Origin: Talpa occidentalis
Lineage: Eukaryota; Chordata; Mammalia; Eulipotyphla; Talpidae
Direction: 5' to 3'
DNA: 64,000 bases
Assembly: GCF_014898055.3 (NCBI RefSeq)
Contig: NW_023605194.1
Location: 59,621,361 to 59,685,360 of the forward strand
Shown: in pieces, positions 32,397 to 44,750 of the stretch
Layout: every line of letters starts with the position of its first letter
Position numbering within the stretch: position 1 is the stretch's first letter
The notes under the pieces: model-generated
Told to the model about the DNA's origin: nothing
The model's input: only the letters and a program-made list of their open reading frames with translations
The model's database searches: none
Position numbers and translations under genes: made by a program

Positions 32397-32399
<3 letters not shown>

Positions 32400-32444
<45 letters not shown>
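32400..32444. repeat. (AC)22 microsatellite
   Basis: Uninterrupted AC dinucleotide run of 44-45 bases, long enough to be polymorphic. It creates a spurious (VC)n reading frame on the minus strand. Confidence 0.98.
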
Positions 32445-32446
<2 letters not shown>

Positions 32447-33187
32447 TACAGTGCAGTTACTACCTCTTTTTAAACATAGGTAGTAGGGGGTTCAAAGAGA
32501 CTAACTTTCTTAAGCAATGAGGTTGGAATTGAATCTGTCAAAACTGGTGAAAACCCATATCAGGCTGCTTCCAAAGTTGTGACATGTTTTTAGACATGGA
32601 TAGAAGTTTTAGCAAAGAACACTGTAGACATGAAAAGATGAAGGTCTGTATTGTGTTCCAGAAATGAGATCCTGAGTTTGGGATATAGAGGACATAGAGG
32701 CTCAAGAATTAAAAAAAAAAAAAGTACAAAAAACTGGAGGACAGATCATGAATGATGCTGAACGCAAAACAAAGGAGTAGTTTTTTAAAAATTCTGTAAT
32801 TATGTTCTCCAATAGTGTAGCCTCTATGCAGGGCAATGCAGAGAGTCTAACCCAACATGTTTTGGGCACAAATTTTACATTGGATTTTAAGGCATCATGC
32901 ACAGAAAAGCCATGTAAAATAGCTTATTAGTAGTTTTTATATTAATACATGTTGTAATGATAATATTTTGAGTGTGACAAGTTAAATAAAATCTACTATT
33001 AAAATTAATTTCCCAATTATTTCATCTATTTTTTAATGTGGCTCCTGAGAAATTTAAAATTACATTTGTGGCTCACGTTATATTTCTGTTGGTTACCAAT
33101 ACGTGGCTATGTAACATCTAGGGAGAAGAAGGCTGGAACTGGCTCCTTCTTCAAACTTCAACTTTAACCTTTTTCCCTCCTTATACG

Positions 33188-33209
33188 CACACACACACAC
33201 ACACACACA
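33188..33209. repeat. (CA)11 microsatellite
   Basis: Uninterrupted CA run of 22 bases. Confidence 0.95.
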
Positions 33210-33750
33210 AAATCTCTCAGTTGACATTACTATTTTTTTACTGCAAGCCTCCATAGGAACAGGCATCCAGAACTCTCCTCCCACCAGGAAAGAAAAAAGG
33301 CAGTTGTACTGCAAACTCTGAAATAAAAATAGTTTAAACAAACTCCACTCCTTTGTAGGAAATAAAGATGGATTCATTCAGCACCCAGGGAGTGTTTACA
33401 TGTTAAAGAAAAAAAGTTACCTGTGGGGAACAAAGTAATAACATGGCTTTGTAAGAAAATCGGTTTCCAAAGCCTTTACCCTTCCAGAAAAAGCATTCTA
33501 GCAAGAACTCCCATTCATGAGATCACAGGAGAGCAGCCTCGCCAGTCACCTAGTGACTCACTCTTGCTTTGCCATATTATGTTCTAGCCCTTGTGACCTT
33601 GATATTTTATATGGTCCAAGAAATTACTCACTCATCATCAAAATGACAACCACCATAAGGCACAGTCTCACCTAAACTGAGTGGCCTGAGCTAGCTTCTG
33701 AGTTAGTCCACAAAAAAAAAAAAGGTACACAACAAAGATTTATCTGATCA

Positions 33751-34050
33751 TTGTTCAGGCTATTCCATTCCAGTTGTGCTTCCACTCTCCTGGTGTACGT
33801 GATCGGCTTAATACGCATGAGTATTTGGCACAGGAATCCATTTTCTCTCAGGGCTGAGAGGGGGTGGGTGCAGAGGGGATTTATGATCTTAAAGCTAACT
33901 ACAAACCCTGACGTGAGAGACCCCCTGTTTATAAAGGGGGTGGGAGTTATCGGACCAGCCACAAGAGGAAGGGAGATTAATTGGATATCGGGATGCAGAG
34001 CTATTAATTCGACAGCACTAGATGGGCAGAATGTAGTTCTTGCTCTGTAA
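33751..34050. other. CpG-retaining unique segment, candidate conserved element
   Basis: Seven CpG dinucleotides lie between 33798 and 34011 in a CpG-poor neighbourhood, with homeodomain-type ATTAATT cores at about 33976 and 34002. A 99-codon frame spans it but begins at a non-ATG codon and has no recognisable domain. Confidence 0.3.
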
Positions 34051-36695
34051 CTAAGAAGTTTTCTACCTTAGGGACTTACCAATCCTCTATACTTATGTCT
34101 CCTTTATTAGATGAAGATGTTCTAAATTGGTGACTCTCAATTTATTTCTCTCCCAGCACACATGAGAGAGATAAGCCTCTTCCTTTAGGAAATTAAATAG
34201 CTTACCAGACACTTACTATAGACTATGGCAGTTACTTCAAGCTAAGAAGATCCAAGCACAGAATATCAAGATCTCCAGGTATTTGCAAAATCTGATTTAC
34301 ATTTAGAATCTTAGAGACTTAATTTGTCTTTAAGATCTTTCTTGGCTTCATGAGGATGAAGGAAATCTTTCAGGTTGCTTCAACTAGACTATTTATGACA
34401 CTATGTCCTCTCCTCCTCTTTCTTCTTCTTACTCTCACCCTCCAATCAGAATATCTCTATTTGGAGACTGCTTTCTGATGGATGTTGAACTGAATAAATC
34501 ATAGAGGACAGTAGGCTCCCTTGAAGGGGAATTTGTTAAGCCAATTCTACAATTTTTCAAATGAGTCGCAAATGTTTCTGATCAGATAACATTTTAGAGC
34601 ATTTTGTCTTCTCCCTAAAGATGCCCTGTTCTCTAGTAGCCCTTAAACTTGATCCACTAGGAAGAAAAACAGAGATTGTTTTTCAGTAAATACTCAAACT
34701 TCGTATGTCTCACTCTATTTTTGAAGATTCTATTTACCCACCTCCCCGGTTACTCTGTAATTTTAAGTTCAGTTAGTATTTTCTGAATGCCCTTCCCTAT
34801 AAAATATTTTGAAAGAATAAAAGATCAAAGTGCAAGAAGAGTTGACAGACATGGTTGCTGAGAGGTACAGGTGCACAGATACAGGTGTTTGAAGAGCAAA
34901 AAGATAGGCCTGATATAACACAAAAGTTCAGTTTCACTCTCAACACCAGAAATTTGGAATTTATGTGGATCCCATGTAGCTCAATCCATAGCAAGTCCTG
35001 TCTATAAGATAAATGGTTATTAAAAGGTCAATAGAAGATATAAAATGTCTTAAATTTTTGCAGAATCCTCTATATTGAAGGTGAACCAAAGAGTAACATG
35101 TTTCTGTTACAAAGAAGTCAGGCCTCAAAACAGAATACTTTTCAAGTAAAATATTAACTTAAGAAAACCAGACTTGCCATGTGCAAGGAGATATCTAGAA
35201 TAATATTTACACTGTAAAAATAAGAGAGAGTTAATTTCTAGCTGGAATATCAGAGAAGACTATGAAAGAAACTGTTCTGGCTCTCTGTTATTCTTAGGAA
35301 TTACTATTTGGCCTTGATGCTGGAACACAGGATTTGGAAAACGGAAATGCAAAGGGAGGATATTTTCATAGAAGGAGATGACATCAGCAAAACACAATAT
35401 TCAGAAAGGAGAGGGGAGTCTTATGAGAGGATTTGTAGGCTGGTTTGACCAGATCACAGGCATCCAGTTGAGGTGTAATAACTGATAAAGATGGATGAAT
35501 TATTAAGAGCTGAATTGGCGGGGGGAGTGAACGTTAACTAAAGAGAACTGATTTTATTAGGAAAGTGACACATTTTCTGAGTAAGAGAATGTTAATTTAT
35601 TGCTGGACAAAAAATGCTGACTTAGCCACGCTGCTGAATTATTCACATATACATTAACAGCAAATTTCTTTTTTATTTTAGAATTGATGGAGATGTTGGA
35701 GTTCTTCCACTCCACAAAAAAGTCTTCCTAGTTTGCTTTCATGGCAACAGAGAATTCAGCAAAGCAAAGGATATGAAAAAGCATAAAGGGTATGAAAATA
35801 AGGGGACAGACGAAACATGAGTGAAAAAATGGTATCTCTGACTTGAACAACTCATTTAGTTGTTCTTCTGGAGTAAGTTTTTAAATGTGGAGAAACAAGC
35901 ATCAAATGACCTCCAGCCCACCATGGGGCATGTTCCCCAGCAACTTTTCGGTCTATGCGTGTTCAGTTTCTCCCTCTACAGCTCGACACACCTCTTCAAA
36001 GGAAAACAAAATGACAAAAGTACCATTTTTGGCTACTAAGCTCTCTTTCAGTTGAGTCACCCTGTTGCCAAAAACACCCTCTTGCTCCTTTTGGAATTTT
36101 AATGTTTTCTTTTTAAGCCCTTTTTACTGGTAGAAGAGATAAGATTTCACAAGCTAATTGAATACGTGCAGCATAACTAAGTTACAGCCTCCCTTGTTGA
36201 AATCCTTGGAGCAGAAAACGCTTTTTTTTTTTTTTTATAGCTTTTCTGACAACTTGAAGAAAGAGAGTCTTAGTCACTAAATGGAGCTGCTAAAAGGCAA
36301 GATCCACCTAGTAAAATAAATCAGCAACCCCTCACTGGTTTTCTCAAATGATGAATTAATGAATTTTAAATCTGCCATCCAATAACTGTGTGGGCTATTG
36401 AATGAAGTGATGGCTCAGAACCTCAGACACCTGGATTACAACACTAGGTTTTGTCACAGATTTTTCTGGTAGGCAGAAAAGTGTTTTTACCTTTCTAAAC
36501 TAAAAGGTTTAGTTAAATGTTGGGAAATTACTTTCTACTTCCTCTTATCATAATGTGAGATTTGATTCAGAATCTGAAAAATAATCCAAGACATTATGGA
36601 GAAAGTTTTAATACAAATACTGGAAAAAAAAAGATTCATCATGATTCTTTTTAAATGCAGAGGGCCAAGAAAATAAGACTGAAATGTGAGATGTG
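34051..36695. other. Unique AT-rich DNA, no feature seen
   Basis: No repeat family recognised in ~2.6 kb, only a T run at 36222-36237. Possibly a very old repeat beyond visual recognition. Confidence 0.4.
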
Positions 36696-36696
36696 C

Positions 36697-36746
36697 TGAG
36701 AGATACTGATGCTAGACAAGTGGTGAGAGATACTGATGCTAGACAA
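36697..36746. repeat. Tandem duplication, 23-bp unit, period 27
   Basis: tgagagatactgatgctaga plus 'caa' occurs at 36697-36719 and 36724-36746, separated by 'gtgg'. Confidence 0.95.
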
Positions 36747-37669
36747 TGCATGTATAACACAAACACACTTTCAAATAAGTCCGTGTCTTGGCTCGGTGAG
36801 CCTGAAGACAAAGAAGACCTCCAATTTGTTTACATAGAGTCACATCTTTTATTTCAGCAGAGAGATAGAATCTTGAGATAACTGCATTTATAGATTGGCA
36901 TTTTAATCAGGTCTACTAATTCAGGGAGAAGGATAGATAAGTGGAAGCTTGGCAAGCTACAGAGAAGCTGTCTGCAGGAACAAAAGGTTCATCAGGTGGC
37001 TCCAAAGTCTTAAAGATAGTGTTTATGGAGCCCAAACTTATCACAGATCATGGTTATAGAATGTTCTTTAAAATCCAAGTGGATTTTAAAAAGAATGATG
37101 GCTTATTAAATATCCACTTGTCGGTGGTACAAACACAGATGCAACCACATTCTGTTAGAAAGAAATGGAAGACAAGAATTTCCCAAAGCAAGTGCCAAGT
37201 TTCCAGTTGGCCAGTGTCAGGTTGACACTGAGCTTATTTTTCAAGCAGAAATTGAGAAATCATAGCAGAAAAACAAAATGAGAAAAAAGTGAAAGACTTC
37301 AAAGAGGTGACAGAAAATAAAAAATCACCTTGTGTAAAAAGCAAACTCTAATAACTGGAACCAAAGAGTATAAAACCAGCTTTTCGCTTAAATATGAATG
37401 AGACCATCTGCTAAAATTCAGAGTTTGAGTGACAAGACATTTTTAAACAAAGACAAACAAAAATTCCTTAGTTTCTTTTATACAATAGGTTTTCTCCCTT
37501 CCCCCTCTTTTTAGTATAGTGATGGAGGTAAAAAGACATAAAGTGTAAAGCTATACATTATGGCTTTGAAATAAGATTAATTAGGCTTGGAGAAAAACTA
37601 GTATAGTGAAAATCTGCATATTAATTGATGAACCCAGATATCTAGGAGAGAAACCAAAGGCTATCTTAA
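36747..37669. other. Unique sequence, no feature seen
   Basis: The 94-codon frame at 36941-37225 has no recognisable domain or splice signals and is not called a gene. Confidence 0.4.
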
Positions 37670-37815
37670 GAGAATGCTTCTCAAACTAGATTGTGCATCA
37701 ATAGGGAATTTGGATAAACTATAGATTGTAATTCACCAGATCTGAGACAGGTTTAAGATTCTGCAGTTTAAATCAGCTCTGAGGTTATCCCAATGTTCAG
37801 TCTTCTTACCATGCT
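37670..37815 (+). mobile_element. MER5A-type hAT-Charlie transposon fossil
   Basis: Starts 'aatgcttctcaaactagattgtgcatcaatagggaatttgg' like the MER5A head, followed by 'acagg...aagattctgcagttt', 'ctctgaggttatcccaatg'. The right terminal inverted repeat is degraded. Confidence 0.6.
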
Positions 37816-38145
37816 GTATTCAAAAACAATTAAAGTGATTAGAATAGTCAACCCTAATAAATTAAACCAATTAATGCCAAGATATCCCCATCATGGACAT
37901 AGATATACTTCAAAGTTGGGAGCCTAGGATTATTAGACTGATTTCCCTCTACCTGATTGTATTCTACCTAAACTTCTGATTATAATTTTATTTTTTCTGC
38001 AGGACTTTCTATAGAGAGAATTGTGCTGGTTAATTACCCCACCTCCTGCAGGTAGGGTGATGGTATGGAAAGAATCAGACTTTAAATTAGAGGAAATAGG
38101 ATTTGTGTGACATGCGTTTGATGATGATACGTAGGGGGACATGTG
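37816..38145. other. Unique sequence, no feature seen
   Basis: Nothing recognised. Confidence 0.35.
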
Positions 38146-38345
38146 AATGCAGATGATGACAGTGATAATAACAGCAGACATTTAACTGTGGTGCTTATGT
38201 GCCAGGGACTATGCTTAGTGTTATATAGACATTAGATCACACTCTATGAGTTGCTACTGTCACCCTGTATAACAGATGAGGAAACAGGGTGAATGTGCTA
38301 GCAGAGGTCTGGATGAGATGGAAGCCAAGGCTAACTGACTCCAAA
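38146..38345 (-). repeat. MIR-type relic, antisense
   Basis: 'gcttatgtgccagggactatgcttagtgttatatag', 'accctgtataacagatgaggaaacagggtgaa', 'ggctaactgactccaaat' follows the antisense MIR order closely. Confidence 0.75.
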
Positions 38346-38374
38346 TCTGTTTTTTTTTGTTGTTTGTTTTTTTT

Positions 38375-38647
38375 TTTTTTTGAAAGATTTATTTATTTAT
38401 GGATAGCTGAACTGGGGTATAGGCCTAGAGGTGTGGGTGGTGAGAGGATTCACTAGAGACAGAGTTGGGAACAGAATAGGCAGATTGACTGAAATACACT
38501 GCTGAGGGGAGCAGTGGGTAAGACAGGAGAGGTCTGCTGCACCATGTGGGTAGCTCCCTGACTGGCTGGGGATTGAACTCATGCTGCAGTGGCTGCAGAT
38601 AGCTTCATAGGTTGTGTCTTAACCCCTTGCATGCCACCAGGGAGGCC
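38375..38647 (-). mobile_element. tRNA-derived SINE, antisense
   Basis: Tail complement 'gaaagatttatttatttat' at left, body 'gggaacagaataggcagattgactg', head complement 'gccaccagggaggcccc' at right. The flanks 'ctccaaatctgttttt' (~38339) and 'ctcaaaatctatgttttt' (~38647) look like an imperfect target-site duplication, so the element inserted into the end of the MIR just to the left. Confidence 0.9.
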
Positions 38648-39289
38648 CCTCAAAATCTATGTTTTTTGCCACTCATCTCAGCAGAAAGACCATCCATTAT
38701 AACTGTTGCTAAAATAAGCACTCTGTAGACAGTAATTATATGTTGTAATTTTTATATATAGCTTATATATGAGTTTACAGTTGAGTCTTTTGTGCATTTT
38801 GTTAACATGAGTCAGATTTCATGATGCTTAGCAACAGATAATTTGATTTCTTGAATATATAAAGCTGAGGACTAAATTCCTAATCATGGTAAAGTCACCT
38901 CAGGGAGTTTAACTGTCCAATTACTTTAAAAAAAATCAACCCAAGTAAGTAAAATATTTCTCAGATATTTAAACCAAATAATTACTTTTTTCTATCTATA
39001 GGCCTTTCTTTGAAACTTTTTATATAAATCTGCTCATTTTGAGCCTGGCTAGCTATTTTCCTAATATGACAATTTAAGTCTTTCTCATTTTTAAGTTCAC
39101 TATTGCTAAGGTAACATTCCAACTTCTAATGCATACAGCCAGTTTGAAAAAACAAGGTGATGTAAAGTATCTATTGTCAATGACATCAAGGACACAAATT
39201 TTAGTGTGTGTTGGAAATGATCAAACACAAACTACAAATTAACAAAGATGTTCTGTTAACAAAGATAATTCAGTTCTCAAAGAACACAA
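38648..39289. other. Unique sequence, no feature seen
   Basis: Nothing recognised. Confidence 0.4.
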
Positions 39290-39365
39290 GTTTGGAGTCA
39301 GACAGCCATGGGGTTCCATCTTGTCCAGACCTCTGCTAGCATTATAACCTTAAATTTTGTCATCC
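39290..39365 (+). repeat. Possible MIR fragment
   Basis: 'aagtttggagtcagacagccatggggttccatcttgtcc' resembles the MIR head (gagccagactgcctgggttcgaatcc). The core is missing. Confidence 0.4.
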
Positions 39366-39591
39366 TGAATTCATTCATGATTGCCAATATTCATGGTCTA
39401 CTTTGATGTCGGCTTTCTCATGAACGTAGAGTACAAAAAACACATATTTGGAGATCAAAGTTGAGAAGTAACTAACTGGTTCCTCCCACTTGCCTCACTA
39501 CTTAAGAGTTCATCCTAAATCAACAGACACGATAAATGAATAGTCAGTATAAAAAGGTTAAGCAGGGAGTGAAGATTCCATTTTGAATAAA

Positions 39592-39623
39592 TGCATTTCA
39601 GTCAATCTGCCTATTCTGTTCCC
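39592..39623 (+). repeat. Orphan SINE body fragment (~32 bp)
   Basis: 'tttcagtcaatctgcctatt' and 'ctgttccc' equal the central body of the window's SINE, but neither head nor tail nor any target-site duplication is present. Confidence 0.6.
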
Positions 39624-40348
39624 AGATGATTAAAGAAACTAGCTGAAAACAAGGTTCTGTGTGGTGGTACTCTTCTCTTAACCATCTCACCTTAAGTAAC
39701 TTTAAATCTAATTCTTGTTCTGAGACGGTAGAAGCATTTCCTGCTAGTTTGTGGTGCAGCCGAGGAAGAGAGGACACTGTTTTTTCTGTCATTCTTCAGA
39801 TCAAATATGTCTTTCCTGACTTAGCATTTTCTATGAGATACTTTTTTTCAAATTTCCATTTGTACAAACATAACTATTTTGATTTCTTTTTAGTTAGCAT
39901 GCACACTCTCATACTCTAGAGAAAAAAAGAAACTTTTCAATTAAAGAGCTTGCCTTTACTTATGCAAAAATCCTTACATTGACATGATCAGGGCAGAGAA
40001 GGTCAGAGAGCTCCACATGGAACTGACTAATGGGTACCCAGGGTCACACGTCTTGATCTTTTCCAAAGTAGTGCAGAGGGGCCAAGCCATGGTGGAAAGA
40101 TTCATGACTTTTATCACCATCACCCTTAAACCCTCTAACAATAGGACAAGACCACAAATTTCTGAAGATGATCTAAATTAAGAAAGAGCAGCTGTTGCTA
40201 ACCAACAAGATAAGACATAAACTGAAGTCATTAAGAGCCCTGGCAGGAGGAGGGGGGGAGGCAGTAATTCCTGGTATTATCTGACACCTCTATGGAAGCT
40301 GATTCTGTTTTTTTCCCATTTTTATCCATATAATTCCTTTTCATTATA
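39624..40348. other. Unique sequence, no feature seen
   Basis: Nothing recognised. Confidence 0.35.
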
Positions 40349-40711
40349 TAATTGACCCTTGAACACCACCAGCTTGAACTGCATGGGTTCACTTCTACAT
40401 GAATTCTCTTGTAAACAGTGTGAGCAATAAATACAATACTGTAAAAACATTTTTCATTTTTATGACTTTCTTAATAACATTTTCTTTTCTGTAGCTCACT
40501 TTACTATAGTTATTATATACTAACAGTATATAATACATATAGTATATGAAATAAATGTCGATAAATTGTTTATGTTACCAGTAAGCTTCTGGTCAATAGT
40601 CAGCTATTAGTAGTTAAGTTTTTTGGGGGTGGGGGTCAAAAGTTATGTTTGGGTTTCCAGCTGTGTAGGAGTTGATGCTTCTAACCCCCCAGCTGTTCAG
40701 GGGTCAACTTG
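40349..40711 (-). mobile_element. MER2-type Tigger (pogo/Tc1) DNA transposon fossil
   Basis: Terminal inverted repeats can be read: 'aattgacccttgaac' at left and 'gttcaggggtcaact' at right. Inside are 'ttgaactgcatgggttcact', 'aacattttcttttctgtagctcactttac', 'gtttatgttaccagtaagcttctggtcaatag' and 'gggggtcaaaagttatg', the MER2 order in antisense. Non-autonomous, ~360 bp, with no transposase. Confidence 0.85.
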
Positions 40712-40896
40712 ATTTAACTTCAGTGAAGAAATAGATCAGTAGACAGTCACATCCTCATGACAGCTAGATCCAAGCTGATAAACTCTTGGTAGATTGCATC
40801 AGGGGTGAAGGGAGAATTGTGAAAGCAATAAAATCACCAGGGCAAGAATCTGAAGGAGTACATGCTTATCACTATAGATGCTACAAAAAAGATTTT

Positions 40897-40937
40897 TGTT
40901 CAGTGTACTTTTTTTTTTGTTGTTCAGTGTACTTTTT
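40897..40937. repeat. 17-bp direct repeat, period 24
   Basis: tgttcagtgtacttttt at 40897-40913 and 40921-40937, separated by a T run and 'gt'. Confidence 0.9.
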
Positions 40938-42884
40938 GATGATGTGGCACACATTTTTTGATCAGTAGTTTACTTGCTTCTGGAAGACCCTATTTTTTAA
41001 TCTCTGACAAATATAAGATGATTGTCATTGCTGTTTACAAACCCAAGTCACAAGTGAAGATCTCAAAAAATAAAAATCTGGGCTCCAGGTAGCACTTTTT
41101 GAATTGGAGTCCAAAATTCCAATTTGGGGCAGAGTATCTATATTTTGAAAAGGATCATAAGTAATTCTAGAAGGCAACTGGAACAAAGAACTAGGGCCAT
41201 AGTTTTCTCCATGAATTTCTTATTCTAATGCTCAATAACACTCTCTTTAAAAGTTCTTCAAGTAAGATTCACATAAGTTTTTCAAAAGAAGCCACATGGA
41301 TGTTAAAAAAAGTATTTTCCTGAAAATGACATAAACATTCATGAACACATAAAGATCTTTGAGATTTTTCACAGCTCCATGTCTAACATGTAGTCTACCT
41401 TTCAGGTGCCATCCAATTAGGCCTATGTGTCCAATATTTGAATCCATTTCACATTTATATAACCATTAGATTTAATACTTTTATTTTGGTGTTTATTTTT
41501 ATTTTGGTGTAACTTACAGGTTTTAGTTTCAGAGGTCCAATGCTACATCATGAGCAGTGTGTTCTTAAAGCTCACACTTTCGTAGGTGCATTTGTGAATT
41601 CCTTAACACCTCCTATAGTTGCTGCTCCCACAGCTCAAAATTATAAAAGCAGCATCCTAAAAACTTTGCTACAAGTGCCAATCATCTAATTAGTTTTCAA
41701 AAAACTACCATAATTCTCAACTAACATCGTCATCCCAGTCATGGATTATAATATTTCTTTCAGAATATCCCAGCAGCTTTTAAGTAACTTTCTAAGGACA
41801 TAAGAATATACTTATCACTCAGTGTAGAGAAGCAAAGTTCAAAAAAGGTAGAATTTTCCCAATATGTTAAGAATTCTATATTAGCTCTTTGGGCCAAGTT
41901 TAATATCACTCATATATTTTATAAGGGTAGATATTTAATAAATGTTGTCATAAATTATTTTGTGAATAAAAACAGAACTTTTCTATCCTTACTTTGATGT
42001 ATTCATTTTCCTTTATTTTGCTTCAATTTTTATGCCATATACTTTCTCCTCTCACATTATAGGTGATGGATATGATTAATCACAGCAAGAAAGACCCTAA
42101 TGCTAACACTGAAATGCAGTTATGTCAGGATGGCAGGAACCAAGCACTTTTCTCGTATTTTGTTAGCAGGATTCATGCTCAGTAATTTCCTTTTCATTTT
42201 TCAAAAAATTAAATATGGTTTACTTTCATTTTAAATAAATCTGATTTCAATGCACATAATAAATGTAATAAAATTAAGTCATAGTCATTTATCGTATATT
42301 GAGATGATGAGTTAAGTGACACGAGATGGCTGCTTGGTCTAGACCAAAGGCATCTCTATACTTTTTCCTTTCTTTTCCTTCAGAGCAAGCAGTGCACTTC
42401 ATGAGGTTTGATAAAAGTGGTTGAAGAGGGAAAACCTTTGTAATTCCAAGGTTATATTGATCTAAACTTTTAATTTGAAAAAATCAGACTATATATTATT
42501 TTTGCTAGAACAGAATTAGACTTTAAAAGGATTTTAATTGGAGGGAAACAATAGGCATAGGATAAGAATGGCGTAGATACTAATTTCAAATGAATCCTTT
42601 AGTTACTTTTAAAAGGCATAGCCCTGATTTTTAAAGGACCATAAATAAAATATCCTAGCTGTTTCCTAATGTCAAACAGAATTTTCAGCAATATGATTGC
42701 AAACTTACAGATACTTCAAAAGATCTACATTAAACTTCTGAAATTTAAGTCACACTTTCACACTCGGGAAAGACCTTCAAAATCCCCCAATAAATAATAC
42801 ATTATTTCTAAAAAAAAAAATGATCTTTTACCATAAAGGCAAACTTGTATCTCCAAGCTGGCTCAAAAATATATGTAAGAACTG

Positions 42885-42905
42885 TATATATATATATATA
42901 TATAT
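42885..42905. repeat. (TA)10 microsatellite
   Basis: Uninterrupted TA run of 21 bases. Confidence 0.95.
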
Positions 42906-42987
42906 TCATACCCTTCCTTTTCTTGTCTCATCTGACTAGACCACATTATTACTTGAGTCTTCAGAGTGACATTTTTCAATTTCTACC

Positions 42988-43535
42988 TTGCCACTTGTAG
43001 TGGACTGCATTTTCCAAAGACACCTGAATCAATATACCCAGTTCATCTATTCCTGTTACTGTGACATAGACACTACTTCAGAGAGTGTCAATCCTTACCA
43101 CCGCCCCCCACCCCTCCTTGAGAGATGTGCCTATGCTTACCCCTATTCTTCACCTACTTCTATCCTAAGTAAAAATTTGTAATGGCCTCAATCAATAGAA
43201 TATGGTAGAAGTTACAGCATATGATTTCTGATGCCACGTATGGATTGTTCTCTGAATAAGATTTCCATGGAGGGAGATAAGACACTCCCTTGCCCTACCC
43301 CCCACCCCCAGCCAACCACACCAATTTGCCATAAGAGCGAGCTAACTCTAACCACTGTCCAGCCTTCACACAACTGTGACCCTAGCCAACACCTTTCTTC
43401 AACCTCATGAGCCCCCAGTTGACCTCTTTACAAATTCCCAGTCCTATGAAACCATGAGAAATAATAAAGATTTTTTTTTGTTTAGGCCATTAATTCATGG
43501 AATAATCTGTAACAAAGCAATGAACAAGTAATATA
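42988..43535 (+). mobile_element. MaLR/MLT1-like LTR remnant
   Basis: The right part reads 'cctatgaaaccatgagaaataataaag' and, after a T run, 'aggccattaattcatgg...taatctgtaacaaagcaatgaacaagtaat', the usual end of MLT1-type LTRs. The C-rich middle ('ccctaccccccacccccagcc') fits. The left boundary is uncertain. Confidence 0.5.
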
Positions 43536-44738
43536 GCAATGCAACTCTTGAAAAAGATTAAATATAGGAATCCAAAGTATATAAAATAAATGTATTGAAC
43601 GTGCTACTGGAAGTCACAAAGCACTTAGCAAAGTGCCTAGCAAATAATTTTGGTTATACAGTTTTTCCAAATATTCCAGAGTTTTAAAAGTATTTCATGT
43701 TTTAGTCATTTAAGGGACTTATTTTCAGAAAAAAATCTGGACTTCTAAAAACCAAGGCTATTATGTGTCAGAAGCGGAATACAGGGGGAATATTTTCCTC
43801 ATTTAATGCTGAAATGGAAAAAAGAACATTAATGATGATGGGATATGGCTACTAACATCTATTTCTGGCATAAAAAGCAAAACAGAAGGCTTCAAACTTT
43901 ATCCTTGTCGATAAGTAGTTTCTCAAAGGTGGAGAAAGTTGTTTTATCCCTAAAGTAACTACAAACGATTTTACAGATGAAAATCTGTTAAGTTTCCTCA
44001 ACTAAATGTCTGTTATTGACAATGAGCTGACAGGTGGAAGGGCTTTGCCAAAAGGTTTCTGAGAACGGTCTTTTCAGTTGCTGTCCCATGTTTATGTGTT
44101 TGAGTTATTGAGGAGAGAGTGGTATTTCGAACAGATGAGAAAACTGAAATAGAAGCTGATTCTCCTCACTGGTAAGTTGAGCAGGGTTAAACCAATCGAT
44201 AATACTTTCTTGGCCATGGACCTTTATAATAGAATTTATTTTAATCTGCAGGGTTTATATCCTTTCAACAATCTCCAGACAAAAACTGCTATAGACTAAA
44301 CATTTGCTTGCCTACTTGCCATGACTCAAAAATCCCCCTCATTCCACACCTCATCATGCTTTTCTAGCAGATGGGCCTATTATAAAGCTTGCAAAATGTC
44401 AGTCTAAATAGTAGTCTAATTCAATCAAGCAAATATTTATCCAGTTTTGCCTTTCTAGGCACTTCTACTATACCTTGGGGTACCTCAATTACTAAAATGT
44501 GCCTTCCTTTAAAAACCTTTTGAGAGAGAATACTAGGTGCTATGGGCTCAGTGGTGAATGAAAATCAGGTATTCTGACTAAGTAATTTATCGCCCACTAG
44601 AGGAGACATATATGCACACAAAAATCCTCAATTACAATGTAATAGTGTAGGTATAGAGGTATGCACATAATACACTGGGAGTCTTGGGAATTTTTCCTTG
44701 GCCAAACCGTGTAGACAAGGAGGTTGGAAAGAGTCAAA
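43536..44738. other. Unique sequence, no feature seen
   Basis: Nothing recognised in 1.2 kb. Confidence 0.4.
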
Positions 44739-44750
44739 AAAGGTTATCTA
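44739..44750. repeat. Target-site duplication, left (twin-primed L1)
   Basis: aaaggttatcta, identical to 45807-45818. Confidence 0.88.

Larger units (their letters stand above)
32121..33797. other. Unique sequence with microsatellites
   Basis: Apart from the two AC repeats listed separately and a poly-A run at about 32709-32722, nothing is recognised. Confidence 0.4.
40712..42987. other. Mostly unique sequence
   Basis: A stretch at about 41030-41165 ('aaaatctgggctccagg...ttggggcagagtatctatattttg') may be a decayed MER5-type piece. A 17-bp tandem repeat (40897) and a TA run (42885) are listed separately. Nothing else is recognised in 2.3 kb. Confidence 0.35.

Noticed and set aside
32092..32442. 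Cys/Val repeat protein (VCVCVC) on the minus strand
   Set aside because: Translation of the (AC)22 microsatellite.
36941..37225. 94-codon frame as a small gene
   Set aside because: No recognised domain, unremarkable initiation context and no splice or polyadenylation context. It is within the length expected by chance over 64 kb.
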